Shown here in pieces: positions 35,528 to 43,541 of a stretch of DNA of 64,000 nt (positions are counted from its first letter, which is position 1; each line of letters starts with the position of its first letter). Position numbers and translations under genes: made by a program. Under the pieces are notes generated by a model. That model made no database searches. It had not been told where the DNA came from and saw nothing but the letters and a program-made list of their open reading frames with translations. Origin of the DNA: CAVXTT01 sp963764685 (GTDB taxonomy: Bacteria > Bacteroidota > Ignavibacteria > Ignavibacteriales > Ignavibacteriaceae). The stretch covers positions 62,001 through 126,000 of the forward strand of contig CAVXTT010000016.1 in assembly GCA_963764685.1 (NCBI GenBank). Direction: 5' to 3'.

Positions 35528-38500
35528 ATGAAAAGATTTACTATCATCAGCTTATTGTTCTTTATGTTTGTTCTGCTGAACACTGCAGTTTATCCACAGT
35601 GCCAGGTACAGACCACCAACGTAATATTTGAATCAGCAAATTCTCTGACCTTTGATGTTTACATCAAAAATACGGGAATAACAAACTGGACATACAGTCA
35701 CGGAAGTTTTGTTTGGAACTACAATACTTCATTCCTTAATGGAGGTACTCCCACATTTTCTTTAGTGTCGGGTTACAGTGACTTTCCGTTAACTGCACAG
35801 CCTCCTTCAGCCTTATTAGGCAGTCCCTCCATTATGAGAACTTCCTCTAATCTTCCCGGCGCAAACGGAGTTATCCTTGCAGGGCAGAATTTAAGGTTAT
35901 ACAGGTTCAGGCTGCAGACATCAGCTGCTTCATTCTCAGGCACATCATTAAATGCTGCCTGGAAAACAATTGGTACACCTTATTCAAGAATCTTTTCCTG
36001 GAATAGCGGGACTGGATTACCTGAGGAAAATCTGAACCCCTCATTCAATATGGGACCAGCTGCCTTAGTGCTTGAGGAAAACTTCGATTATGGAAGTACC
36101 CCAGATACTGCAATAACACACGTTACGGCTAATTGGGTAAGACACAGCGGAGCCACAGGACCTGCATATTTAGCCACGAGTTTGTCTTATCCAGTATATC
36201 CCTCGTCAGGGATTGGTGGATCAGTCGCATACACATTCGGATCCTCGGGTGTAAATGATGGCGATGTGAATAGGACTTTGTCATCGTTGGTAACCACCGA
36301 TAATAATGTATATGTGGCTTGTTTAGTGAATCTGAGCGCTGCTAGAGCAACTGCAGATTACTTTTTTCACGTTGGTCCAAGTCCAATATCTACTGTATTC
36401 AGAGGCAGAGTTTTTGTCAGAACAAATGGTGCAGGATGGAGCCTTGGATTTTCAAAATCAACAGAAGCTGCAGTTAATGATAATACTGTGTTAAATTTTA
36501 ATCAGACTTATTTAGTTGTTATTAAGTACACATTTAGTACAGCTTCGGCGAGTGATGATGTGGCTACTATTTATCTTTATGATACTGGTTACCCTGCTGC
36601 AGAACCAGGTTCTCCTCTAGTAACCATTGGACCTGTAGGGTCCGGAACAGGGAGCGATCCAGTTAATATAGGTACAGTTGCAATTCGTCAGGGTGGTAAT
36701 ACTCCTACTGGTACTATCGATGGAATTCGAGTTGGATTAACCTGGGCTGAAGTGTTCCCCTCTATCGGCAGCCCCGTATTAGCTGCTTCTCCGTCTACTT
36801 TATCAGGTTTTGGCTACCTCCCAGGCGGCGGTCCATCCACTTCTCAATCCTATAATTTAAGCGGTTCTGATCTCACTCCTCTAAGCGGAAACATCACTGT
36901 GTTAGGCACTTCGAGTTATGAAGTCTCTTCAGATAACCTGACCTTCGTTTCTTCCTTTACAATACCCTATGTTGGCGGTGTTTTAGCTTCTACACCAATT
37001 TATGTCAGATTAAAAGCAGGACTGCCCGCAGGAGCTTATAATGGTGAGTTTGTTACTAATACAGGCGGGGGAGCAGATACTGCAAAGGTAACCTGTAATG
37101 GGAGTGTATTTAAACCCGAACCCACGAATCACGTCACTGGTTTTTCAGGAGTTCTTGGATCACCTTCTTATGCCAGAATAAATCTTATATGGAATGACGC
37201 GACAGGTGGTACAATTCCGGATGGATATCTAATAAAAGGGAGCACTTATGCTTTTGATTCCATAACCGTTCCAATTGACGGCATTCCGGTTGCCAACAGT
37301 TTCCTAGTGCAAAATGTAGCGGCAGGAGTTCAGGCAAATTTATTTTCTGCTTTGAATGGCGGAAGAACTTATTACTTTAAGATATTTCCCTACACTAATT
37401 CCGGTGCAACAATAAATTATAAAACTGATGGTACCATTCCGGTTTTCAGTTTAGCAACGACTCCTCCTCCTGCACTGACCATTGTTGAAACATTTAATTA
37501 TACAACGGGATCGTATTTAACAGATAATGGATGGCTGGCTCATAGCGGAGCAGGATCCAATCCAATCACTGTAGCTGCAACGCCATTAACATACACCGGA
37601 TATTTCGCATCAGGAGTGGGTAAATCTGTTACAATGGTAACTTCAGGGGAAGATGCCAATAGAGCATTCGATTCAGTTAAAACCGGAAGTGTATACGGAT
37701 CATTTTTAGTTAATGTTACCTCTGCTCAGGCAAGTGGTGATTATATATTCCATTTCGGTTTGGAAAATAATACATCACTATTCTTTGGGAAAGTATTCGT
37801 AAAAGATTCTTTAGGCGCTATAGCTTTCGGATTGGCAAAAAATCAGAATACAGCCGTAGTTTACACTCCTGCAGTTTATTCTACCGCAACCACATATTTG
37901 ATTGTGGTGAAATATGCATTCAATACAGGAACCACAACCGATGATGAAGCAAAATTATGGATCAACCCCGTAATCAGTGGTATTGAACCGGCTTCTGATT
38001 TAACACAAACTGACTTAGGCACCGATGCTGCAGCACTCGGTATGTTTGCTTTAAGGCAGGGAGGTTCGACTTCGGCAGCAGCAATAACAAGTAAGTGGTA
38101 TTCGTGTTGCAACTTCCTGGGTTCCTTCAACTGCAGGTGTTACCCTAAACCTTACCGCATTTATTGAAGGCTTCTGGAATGGCACCGTAATGGTTGGCGA
38201 TAATTTAACCGTTGAATTAAGAAATTCTACTACCCCATACGCAGTTGTGGAACAACAGACGATCCCTCTGAATGCTGCAGGAACCGGTACAGCGATTATT
38301 TTTCAATGCCGTTGATGGTGTACCATACTATATAGTTGTTAAGCACAGGAATTCAGTTGAAACCTGGAGTGCTTCTACCCCAACAGTTTACTACAGGTAC
38401 ACTTACTTATAATTTCAGCACTGCAGCTTCACAGGCATACGGCAATAATCTTATTTTGAAAAATACTAAATGGTGTCTTTTCAGCGGTGATGCAAACCAG

Positions 38501-38738
38501 GATGGAGCAGTTGATCTTCAGGATATGAAAGTAGTGGATAATAGTCTGGGGACATACAGGATATCTACCCGGAGATGTTAATGGCGACGGAACTGTTACA
38601 TCTTCTGATATGGATATCATAAATGTAAATTCACAGGCTTTCGTATCGGTAAAGAAACCCGGGACTTTACCGGAGACTGTTAAAGATGGTACCGGTTACC
38701 CCCAAAGACTAGTATTATTTTGTAACTGGTTCTTTTAA
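35528..38738 (+). CDS. Secreted protein with cohesin-like N-terminus, two LamG-like domains and dockerin-like C-terminus (frameshifted 3' end)
   Basis: Signal peptide (residues ~1-24). Residues ~25-175 resemble the N-terminus of the 29409 protein (T-F-D-V-Y-I-K, N-G-G-T-P). Two homologous ~220-residue jelly-roll/LamG-like domains follow (35.2-36.8 kb relative to the gene body, roughly 36.07-36.77 and 37.48-38.12 kb; E-N-F-D-Y-G and E-T-F-N-Y-T entries, I-R-Q-G-G and L-R-Q-G-G near their ends), separated by Ig-like segments. From ~38.14 kb comes the shared module (F-I-E-G-F-W-N-G ... SGDANQDGAVDLQDM ... GDVNGDGTVTSSDM). Single extra bases near 38095, 38290, 38385 and 38550 break the 3' part. 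Direct reading ends at 38738, but one more extra C near 38700 would end it at 38712. Last gene of the operon, before a terminator. Confidence 0.75.
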
Positions 38739-38768
38739 AACCGCTCCTCCAAAAGGGCGGTTTTTTTA
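38737..38768 (+). terminator. Rho-independent terminator of the secretion operon
   Basis: AAAACCGC (38737-38744) pairs with GCGGTTTT (38757-38764) and is followed by a run of T. It abuts the end of the last operon gene. Confidence 0.85.
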
Positions 38769-39089
38769 TTATCGGTTATAAAGTATTATTTTCTGTTAAT
38801 TTAGTGCCATTTAACCTATTTTGTACCGTAAATCTCATAAATTCATTTTTATTTTATAATTAAATTCTTAACTTTGTATAAGTACGGAATAGATGAATCC
38901 TCTTTTTGGCTCAATTTAACCGACAGAGATTGTTTCTGTGATCCGTCAAAGTAAACCCATTAACCATAATTCTCTGTCAGGAAATTTTTCTAATAAACTC
39001 CTCCTTTGAATTTAGGTCTATTGAGGTTTCCAACCACACTTTCTGAATTAACAGAAAGCATTTTTAATTATTTTTATAAGGAACGTTGT
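38769..39089 (+). other. Leader region of the RRM gene
   Basis: No gene is supported. TAACTTTG at 38869-38876 fits the Bacteroidota -7 motif TAnnTTTG, but I see no matching -33 TTG element, so I do not call a promoter. The long AT-rich leader would suit a cold-responsive mRNA, which is only a guess. Confidence 0.4.
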
Positions 39090-39443
39090 ATGAACATCTA
39101 CGTTGGCAATTTATCCAAGGATACTTCCGACGAGCAGTTACAAAATCTTTTTTCTGAGTTTGGTTACATCAAAAGTGTTAAGATCATAAGGGATCTGTTT
39201 TCAGGCGAATCAAAAGGATTCGGATTTGTTGAGATGCCCGGTGCAGCAGAAGCTCAAAAAGCTGTTGATGCTTTGAATACCAAAGAGCTGAATGGTAAAA
39301 AACTTGTTGTAAATGAAGCCAGACCTAAAACTGACAGCCGGAAACCCGGAGGTTCAGGAGGATTCCGCGGTGGCAGTCGTGGTAAAGGCAGTGGCGGTAA
39401 CGGTGGAAACCGCGGCGGCAGCGGCGGCAGAAGAAGCTGGTAA
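39090..39443 (+). CDS. RRM-type RNA-binding protein with glycine-rich tail
   Basis: 117 residues. I start at the ATG at 39090, after AAGGA at 39078-39082, rather than at 39006: the sequence then opens directly with RNP2 (IYVGNL). RNP1 is KGFGFVEM at about residues 43-50. The RRM covers residues ~1-80 and an R/G/S-rich tail the rest, the standard design of bacterial Rbp/cold-inducible RNA-binding proteins, which bind single-stranded RNA in the cytoplasm and are often cold- or stress-regulated. Monocistronic: it has its own terminator and an upstream terminator at 38737. Confidence 0.92.
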   Translation: MNIYVGNLSKDTSDEQLQNLFSEFGYIKSVKIIRDLFSGESKGFGFVEMPGAAEAQKAVDALNTKELNGKKLVVNEARPKTDSRKPGGSGGFRGGSRGKGSGGNGGNRGGSGGRRSW

Positions 39444-39465
39444 AATACACCAGAAAGTTATTTAT

Positions 39466-39495
39466 AAAGGACGGTCTAATGCCGTCCTTTTTTAT
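39466..39495 (+). terminator. Rho-independent terminator
   Basis: AAAGGACGG (39466-39474) pairs with CCGTCCTTT (39482-39490) around a 7-base loop, then TTTTATT. Confidence 0.92.
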
Positions 39496-39621
39496 TCCAT
39501 CCTGCTGTGTTTTGCAGCCTTTCAATTAACACATCCACTTGTGAGTCCCCGGCATTTTTAGTCAGAACACATTAACAAAATCAGACCATAATTATTTTCG
39601 ATAAAAAAGGAGATGTAAAAA

Positions 39622-39846
39622 ATGAGAACAGCTTCTGTTGTCGGGATAATATTAATTGTTCTGGGAGTCCTGGGATTTATTTTAAAAGGGATATCCTATA
39701 CGAAAGAAAAAGAAGTCGCAGATCTGGGGCCCCTGGAATTAAAAACGGAAGAGAAGAAGACTATTCCAATACCTGAAATTCTCAGCGGTATTGCTATTGC
39801 CGGTGGTATTATACTTGTCGCCGCAGGTTCCAGAAAACGTGCTTAA
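39622..39846 (+). CDS. Small two-helix membrane protein (DUF3185-like)
   Basis: 74 residues with a strong ribosome-binding site (AAAGGAGATG shortly before the ATG). A hydrophobic helix at residues ~5-22 and a second at ~53-69 flank a charged E/K-rich loop; the C-terminus is S-R-K-R-A. The layout resembles the DUF3185 family of small inner-membrane proteins of unknown function, though I cannot confirm membership by eye. Its TAA overlaps the stop of the convergent uspA gene within the palindrome TTAA (39843-39846). Confidence 0.75.
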   Translation: MRTASVVGIILIVLGVLGFILKGISYTKEKEVADLGPLELKTEEKKTIPIPEILSGIAIAGGIILVAAGSRKRA

Positions 39847-40336
39847 GATTTCTTCTGAGCTTTCAAAGCTTCCTTATATTGGAAACCTTTAATCGGATCT
39901 TTTAAAATCAGTACCGGACAGGGGGCTTTCCTTACTACCTTTTCAGCCGTGCTGCCGAACAGAATATGTTCAACACCAGAATGCCCGTGTGAAGAAATGA
40001 TTATCATATCGGCATCTTCTTCGGCTGCAGTTTCAACTATTTCAAGAAAAGGTTTGCCCGTCTTTACCATTGTTCTTACCTTTATCCCTGCTTGAATTTC
40101 GGATGCCAAGTTTTGTCAATTCCTTCTTTGGCACGTTTATCCATTTCAAGATCTACAGTTGGAATGGCAATCTGCCCCATACTGAAATCCGGCGGATAGA
40201 TCACCGGCTCTACTACATATAAAAGCACTAGCTGAGAATTAAATATCTCTGCAACACCCGCAGCATATTTAAGTGAATTTTTGGAGTAATCGGAAAAGTC
40301 GATTGGCACAAGAATTATTTTAATATTGTATTCCAT
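39843..40336 (-). CDS. Universal stress protein, UspA family (one frameshift)
   Basis: About 164 residues. The ATG at 40336 has GGAG seven bases upstream; a GTG at 40342 is an alternative. It opens with the typical K-I-I-L-V-P-I-D-F-S strand and aspartate, and carries the ATP-binding signature G-x2-G-x9-G-[ST] (GHSGVEHILFGS) before A-P-C-P-V-L-I-L. A missing A within the run near 40097-40100 breaks the frame at D-K-N-L-A-S-E-I; the product reads through in both directions and is otherwise full length. It overlaps the end of the upstream cyclic-nucleotide-binding gene by ~17 bases, so translational coupling is likely. Probably an ATP-binding cytoplasmic stress protein. Confidence 0.88.
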
Positions 40337-40881
40337 ATTCACTCTCCGTATTTGAAGTTATTTTGCTTTGTAATCCAAAATGATCTTCATTTATTTTTCT
40401 TAAACGAACAGCAAGAATACTATTTATTCCCTGAAGAATATGCAGTCCTTTGCGGGGGTACTTTGCAATGAACTCGTCCAGATCAGGTTTGAATATAACT
40501 GCAAGAATGCAGTCGGTTTTAGCGAGGGCAGACGCTGATCTTTTTTCGCCGTCAACAAGAGCCAGCTCTCCGAAAAAATCTCCATTGGAAAAATTAGCAA
40601 GATTAATAATTTTTTCCTGTTCCGTTCTTTTTATTACTACTTCTCCTTCACGTATTATATATAAACCAATTCCGGGATCTCCCTGGTAAAAGATATATTC
40701 ACCGGCAAGGTAACTCCGGTTATGCAGAAGATTAATTATTAGTGAAATATCTCTCCGGTTGAGCTTATCAAACAGGGGAATGGCTTTAATGTATTGTCTC
40801 AAGATCGGTTTTTTCGGGGGAGGATTTAAATACATTCGACCAGAAGGAACTGTGTATAACTTTCTGCTCTTTTGTTTCCAT
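40320..40881 (-). CDS. Cyclic nucleotide-binding domain protein (one frameshift)
   Basis: About 187 residues. A longer open frame begins at 40925 inside the hisA-like gene, but the real start is probably the ATG at 40881 in another frame: it has AAGGAA in front and gives a sensible N-terminus (M-E-T-K-E-Q-K). An extra base near 40789-40792 then joins it at E-T-I-L-K-A-I-P-L-F. Residues ~35-150 form a cNMP-binding (Crp-type) fold: F-Y-Q-G-D-P-G-I-G-L-Y-I-I-R-E-G, then F-G-E-L-A-L-V-D-G-E-K-R-S-A-S, the phosphate-binding cassette. The C-terminus is short with no helix-turn-helix, so it is a sensor or adaptor rather than a Crp-like activator. Lies between hisA-like and uspA. Confidence 0.82.
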
Positions 40882-40891
40882 AAAAATTCCT

Positions 40892-41644
40892 TTAGCTGAA
40901 AATTCCTGATTCTGCAACACGCCATAGTTTCTGGCAGGGGAATCTGTTTTCATAGAGTGCGCGCCCTACGATTACCGAATCAATTCCCTTCGGCATCAGA
41001 TTCTGGATGTCTATAAGTTCATCCTTATTCCTGACCCCGCCGGACACTGTTACTTTCCCTTTTGTAATTGAGGCGACTTTTTTACATAGCCTCAAATTTG
41101 GTCCTCCCAGTAATCCGTTTCGCTGAATATCAGTTACAATAAATCTTTCGTAACCTATTTCTGCAGCCATTTTGGCAAAATCCTTAAAATCAATACCGGT
41201 TCTTGATTTACGTGCTTTGGTAATAATCTCATCATCCATTACATCCAATGCGGCAGCTACTTTCTGAGGGCCGTACTTTTCAAATGCTTTTTTGAAGTCA
41301 GCAGGGTTATCAATAGCCATTGTCCCGATTACAACTCTCGATACCCCGAGTCCCATTACCTCTACAACATCTTCGAATGTTCTGATCCCCCCGGCAAATT
41401 GAACAGGAATGATTACCGAAGAGCAGATCTCTTCAATGATTTTAAAATTTTGTTTAGATCCCTCAGCTGCAAGATCAAAATCAACAATGTGAAGTATTTT
41501 CGCGTTCTCAGCTCTCCAGATCCTGGCCATATCGATTGGATCGCTTCCATACTCCGGAGATTCCACTTCTGGAATACCCTGTACGACCCTTACAGCTTTG
41601 CCGTTTTTAATATCAATTGATGGGATAAGTAATAAGTATCTCAT
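40892..41644 (-). CDS. HisA-like TIM-barrel protein (phosphoribosyl isomerase family)
   Basis: 250 residues, the usual HisA length. HisA features: I-P-S-I-D near the N-terminus (first catalytic Asp), Q-F-A-G-G-I-R and T-V-S-G-G-V-R phosphate-binding loops, A-L-D-V (second Asp) and T-D-I-Q-R-N-G. In HisA the last motif is normally T-[DE]-I-x-x-D-G, so an Asn replaces a conserved Asp. The family reaction is isomerisation of ProFAR to PRFAR in histidine synthesis in the cytoplasm. No other his gene is present; the neighbours are a cNMP-binding protein and UspA, apparently in one minus-strand operon. It may be a true HisA or a HisA/HisF-related paralogue with another substrate. Confidence 0.75.
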   Translation of the reverse strand: MRYLLLIPSIDIKNGKAVRVVQGIPEVESPEYGSDPIDMARIWRAENAKILHIVDFDLAAEGSKQNFKIIEEICSSVIIPVQFAGGIRTFEDVVEVMGLGVSRVVIGTMAIDNPADFKKAFEKYGPQKVAAALDVMDDEIITKARKSRTGIDFKDFAKMAAEIGYERFIVTDIQRNGLLGGPNLRLCKKVASITKGKVTVSGGVRNKDELIDIQNLMPKGIDSVIVGRALYENRFPCQKLWRVAESGIFS

Positions 41645-41802
41645 AATATCATTTCATTTCAAATAAAAATAGGTAAATAGAGGATAAAAATAAACAGAAA
41701 GGGAACAAATGCTCGAAAACAGAGAAATGACTAATATATTTTCTAACTAAATTTCTTGATTATTATTTTAACTAAATTATTTAGTGCTCAGACAACGCTC
41801 AG

Positions 41803-41877
41803 GCAGTGCCCGGACAATGGTCGGCCAAAAACAGGCTCTTTTGCCTGAAACACATCCGGGGATTGTCTCCGCACTGC
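41803..41877. promoter_or_regulatory. Three-tier imperfect stem-loop in the hisA-like / hydrolase divergent region
   Basis: GCAGTGC (41803-41809) pairs with GCACTGC (41871-41877), ACAAT (41814-41818) with ATTGT (41862-41866), and an inner hairpin CAGGC/GCCTG lies at 41832-41847. The three nested pairings in otherwise AT-rich DNA suggest a structured RNA, regulatory element or repeat unit. Strand is unknown. Confidence 0.45.
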
Positions 41878-42016
41878 TTCAGCATAAAGAAATATTAGAG
41901 AAATAATATAGAAATGCAATTATTAGGAGGTTAAAGGATTGTTCTGATAGGGTGAGATTTTTTGTTTTTTTGGCCTGTTTTCGGCCTTTTATTCAACCTT
42001 TTTAACGCCCTCCAAA

Positions 42017-42045
42017 TATGCTCAAATTATATCCTTTTGAGCATA
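42017..42045. promoter_or_regulatory. 10-bp perfect palindromic site upstream of the hydrolase-bioY genes
   Basis: TATGCTCAAA (42017-42026) and TTTGAGCATA (42036-42045) are perfect reverse complements with a 9-base spacer. No T-run follows, so a protein-binding operator is likelier than a terminator. It lies about 30 bases before the proposed -35 element. Confidence 0.5.
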
Positions 42046-42077
42046 AAAGCACCTACCCCTCGAAATCAGCAAAAATC

Positions 42078-42106
42078 TTGACTTTTCTTTACATAATGCC
42101 CATATT
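42078..42106 (+). promoter_or_regulatory. Candidate sigma-70-type promoter
   Basis: TTGACT (42078-42083), 17-base spacer, CATATT (42101-42106). Initiation some 7 bases downstream would begin at or next to the ATG at 42115, and there is no ribosome-binding site, so the transcript may be leaderless. The -10 match is only four of six. Confidence 0.35.
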
Positions 42107-42114
42107 TCGTTTTA

Positions 42115-42969
42115 ATGACGAAAGATTTTGTATTTACAACAAAAGCAAGTAATCAAATTCGGGTTTCAACATACGGTTTTGATAATTTAAAAACATCACC
42201 GTGTGTAATATTTGTTCACGGTTTTAAGGGTTTTAAAGATTGGGGCTTCTGGCCTGAAACAGGGAAGAAATTTGCTGAAAACGGTTTTTTTGTTCTTTCT
42301 TTTAATTTCTCTCATAATGGTGTCGGAGAGAATCCGACCGAATTTACCGAACCTGATAAATTCGCCCAAAATACATTTTCCCTTGAAGTAAGTGAATTAA
42401 ACGAAATTATTGACGGTTATTCGCAAAACTTCTTTGGTAAAATTAATAATAATAGAATTGGCTTGTTAGGACATAGTCGTGGAGGAGCGGTTTCTCTTTT
42501 ATCCGCCGCCCGCAATCATGAAATATATGCTGTTGCAGTTTGGGCTCCTGTAGCTAAACTTGATAGATATTCTGACAGACAAAAAAAACAATGGAAAAAA
42601 GAAGGTTTTTTCGAGGTAGTTAACAGCAGGACAAAACAAGTAATGCGTTTAAATGTTTCCTTTTTAGAGGATATTGAGAAAAATTCAGCAGGATCATTAA
42701 ATCTTAGAAAAGCGGTTAGTGAATTAAGAAAACCTTTAATGATAGCGCACGGCGAACAGGATCTAACTGTAAAAATTGAGGAAAGTGAATTAATATATGA
42801 ATGGTCTGATAAAAACCTGACGACTTTATATAGAATAAAAACGGCAGGTCATACATTCGGAATTGAACATCCGTTTACGGAATCAAATCCGGACTACGAG
42901 AATATTCTGAATAAAACCATAAATTTTTTTAAATCTAATTTGTTAGAGGATCAATATGCCGGTAACTGA
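42115..42969 (+). CDS. Alpha/beta hydrolase, esterase/dienelactone-hydrolase-like
   Basis: 284 residues, cytoplasmic (no signal peptide). The fold is clear: V-F-V-H-G-F-K-G with the oxyanion-hole His-Gly, the nucleophile elbow G-H-S-R-G-G around residue 123, an acid in A-H-G-E-Q-D-L-T, and the catalytic His in A-G-H-T-F-G near residue 246, giving a Ser-Asp-His triad. The substrate cannot be read from the sequence. Its end overlaps the start of bioY by 14 bases, so the two are almost surely co-translated; a link to biotin (ester release) is possible but not shown. No Shine-Dalgarno is visible before the ATG. Confidence 0.82.
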   Translation: MTKDFVFTTKASNQIRVSTYGFDNLKTSPCVIFVHGFKGFKDWGFWPETGKKFAENGFFVLSFNFSHNGVGENPTEFTEPDKFAQNTFSLEVSELNEIIDGYSQNFFGKINNNRIGLLGHSRGGAVSLLSAARNHEIYAVAVWAPVAKLDRYSDRQKKQWKKEGFFEVVNSRTKQVMRLNVSFLEDIEKNSAGSLNLRKAVSELRKPLMIAHGEQDLTVKIEESELIYEWSDKNLTTLYRIKTAGHTFGIEHPFTESNPDYENILNKTINFFKSNLLEDQYAGN

Positions 42970-43531
42970 AAGCGTTAAGAATTCAAATCTCTTAAATATA
43001 ATTTCAAAATTATGGTCTAACACCTTATTTAGGATTGTTTCCTTTGCTTTGCTGACAGCTGCAGCAGCACAAATTTCTATTCCGGTTAAACCAGTGCCGT
43101 TTACATTACAAACAATGATGGTAGTATTAGCCGGTGCATTTCTTGGTGCCAGGACAGGTGCTTACAGCCAGATCTTATATCTTGCTCTGGGCGCCATTGG
43201 TCTGCCGGTTTTTGCACAAACACCGGATTCCTATTTCGGTATAGCAAGTCTCTTCGGACCCACCGGTGGTTATTTGTTAAGTTTTCCGCTTGCTGCATTT
43301 GTGACGGGACTTCTTATTGAAAAATATCAAAATTATTTTGCGGTTACACTTGCGATGTTCATTGGAAATGTTCTGGTAATTATCTGCGGTGTGTTATATC
43401 TGAATACTTTTTTTATTAGAGATTTCAGCACAGCCCTTACTTACGGTGCTGTTATCTTTTCAATATGGACAGTTATTAAAGTATTTATTTCGACTGCCGT
43501 GTATTTCAGTATCCGGAAAAGACAATCCTGA
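42956..43531 (+). CDS. bioY: BioY, substrate-binding component of a biotin ECF transporter
   Basis: 191 residues, about six membrane helices, with the family's P-V-K-P-V-P-F-T-L-Q-T segment near the N-terminus followed by L-A-G-A-F-L-G-A-R-T-G and the glycine/proline-rich F-G-P-T-G-G-Y-L-L-S-F-P motif. BioY binds biotin in the inner membrane and normally works with EcfT and two ATPases. None is encoded nearby, so it would share a general ECF module or act alone. It overlaps the upstream hydrolase by 14 bases and is followed by the Fe-S oxidoreductase after only 10 bases. Confidence 0.93.
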   Translation: MPVTESVKNSNLLNIISKLWSNTLFRIVSFALLTAAAAQISIPVKPVPFTLQTMMVVLAGAFLGARTGAYSQILYLALGAIGLPVFAQTPDSYFGIASLFGPTGGYLLSFPLAAFVTGLLIEKYQNYFAVTLAMFIGNVLVIICGVLYLNTFFIRDFSTALTYGAVIFSIWTVIKVFISTAVYFSIRKRQS

Positions 43532-43541
43532 TTAATTTTTA

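Noticed and set aside
38869..38876. Bacteroidota-type -7 promoter motif TAACTTTG
   Set aside because: No matching -33 element at the right spacing.
40881..40925. Upstream start (40925) for the cyclic-nucleotide-binding gene
   Set aside because: It would overlap the hisA-like gene and give an odd N-terminus; ATG 40881 with AAGGAA and one indel gives a coherent protein.
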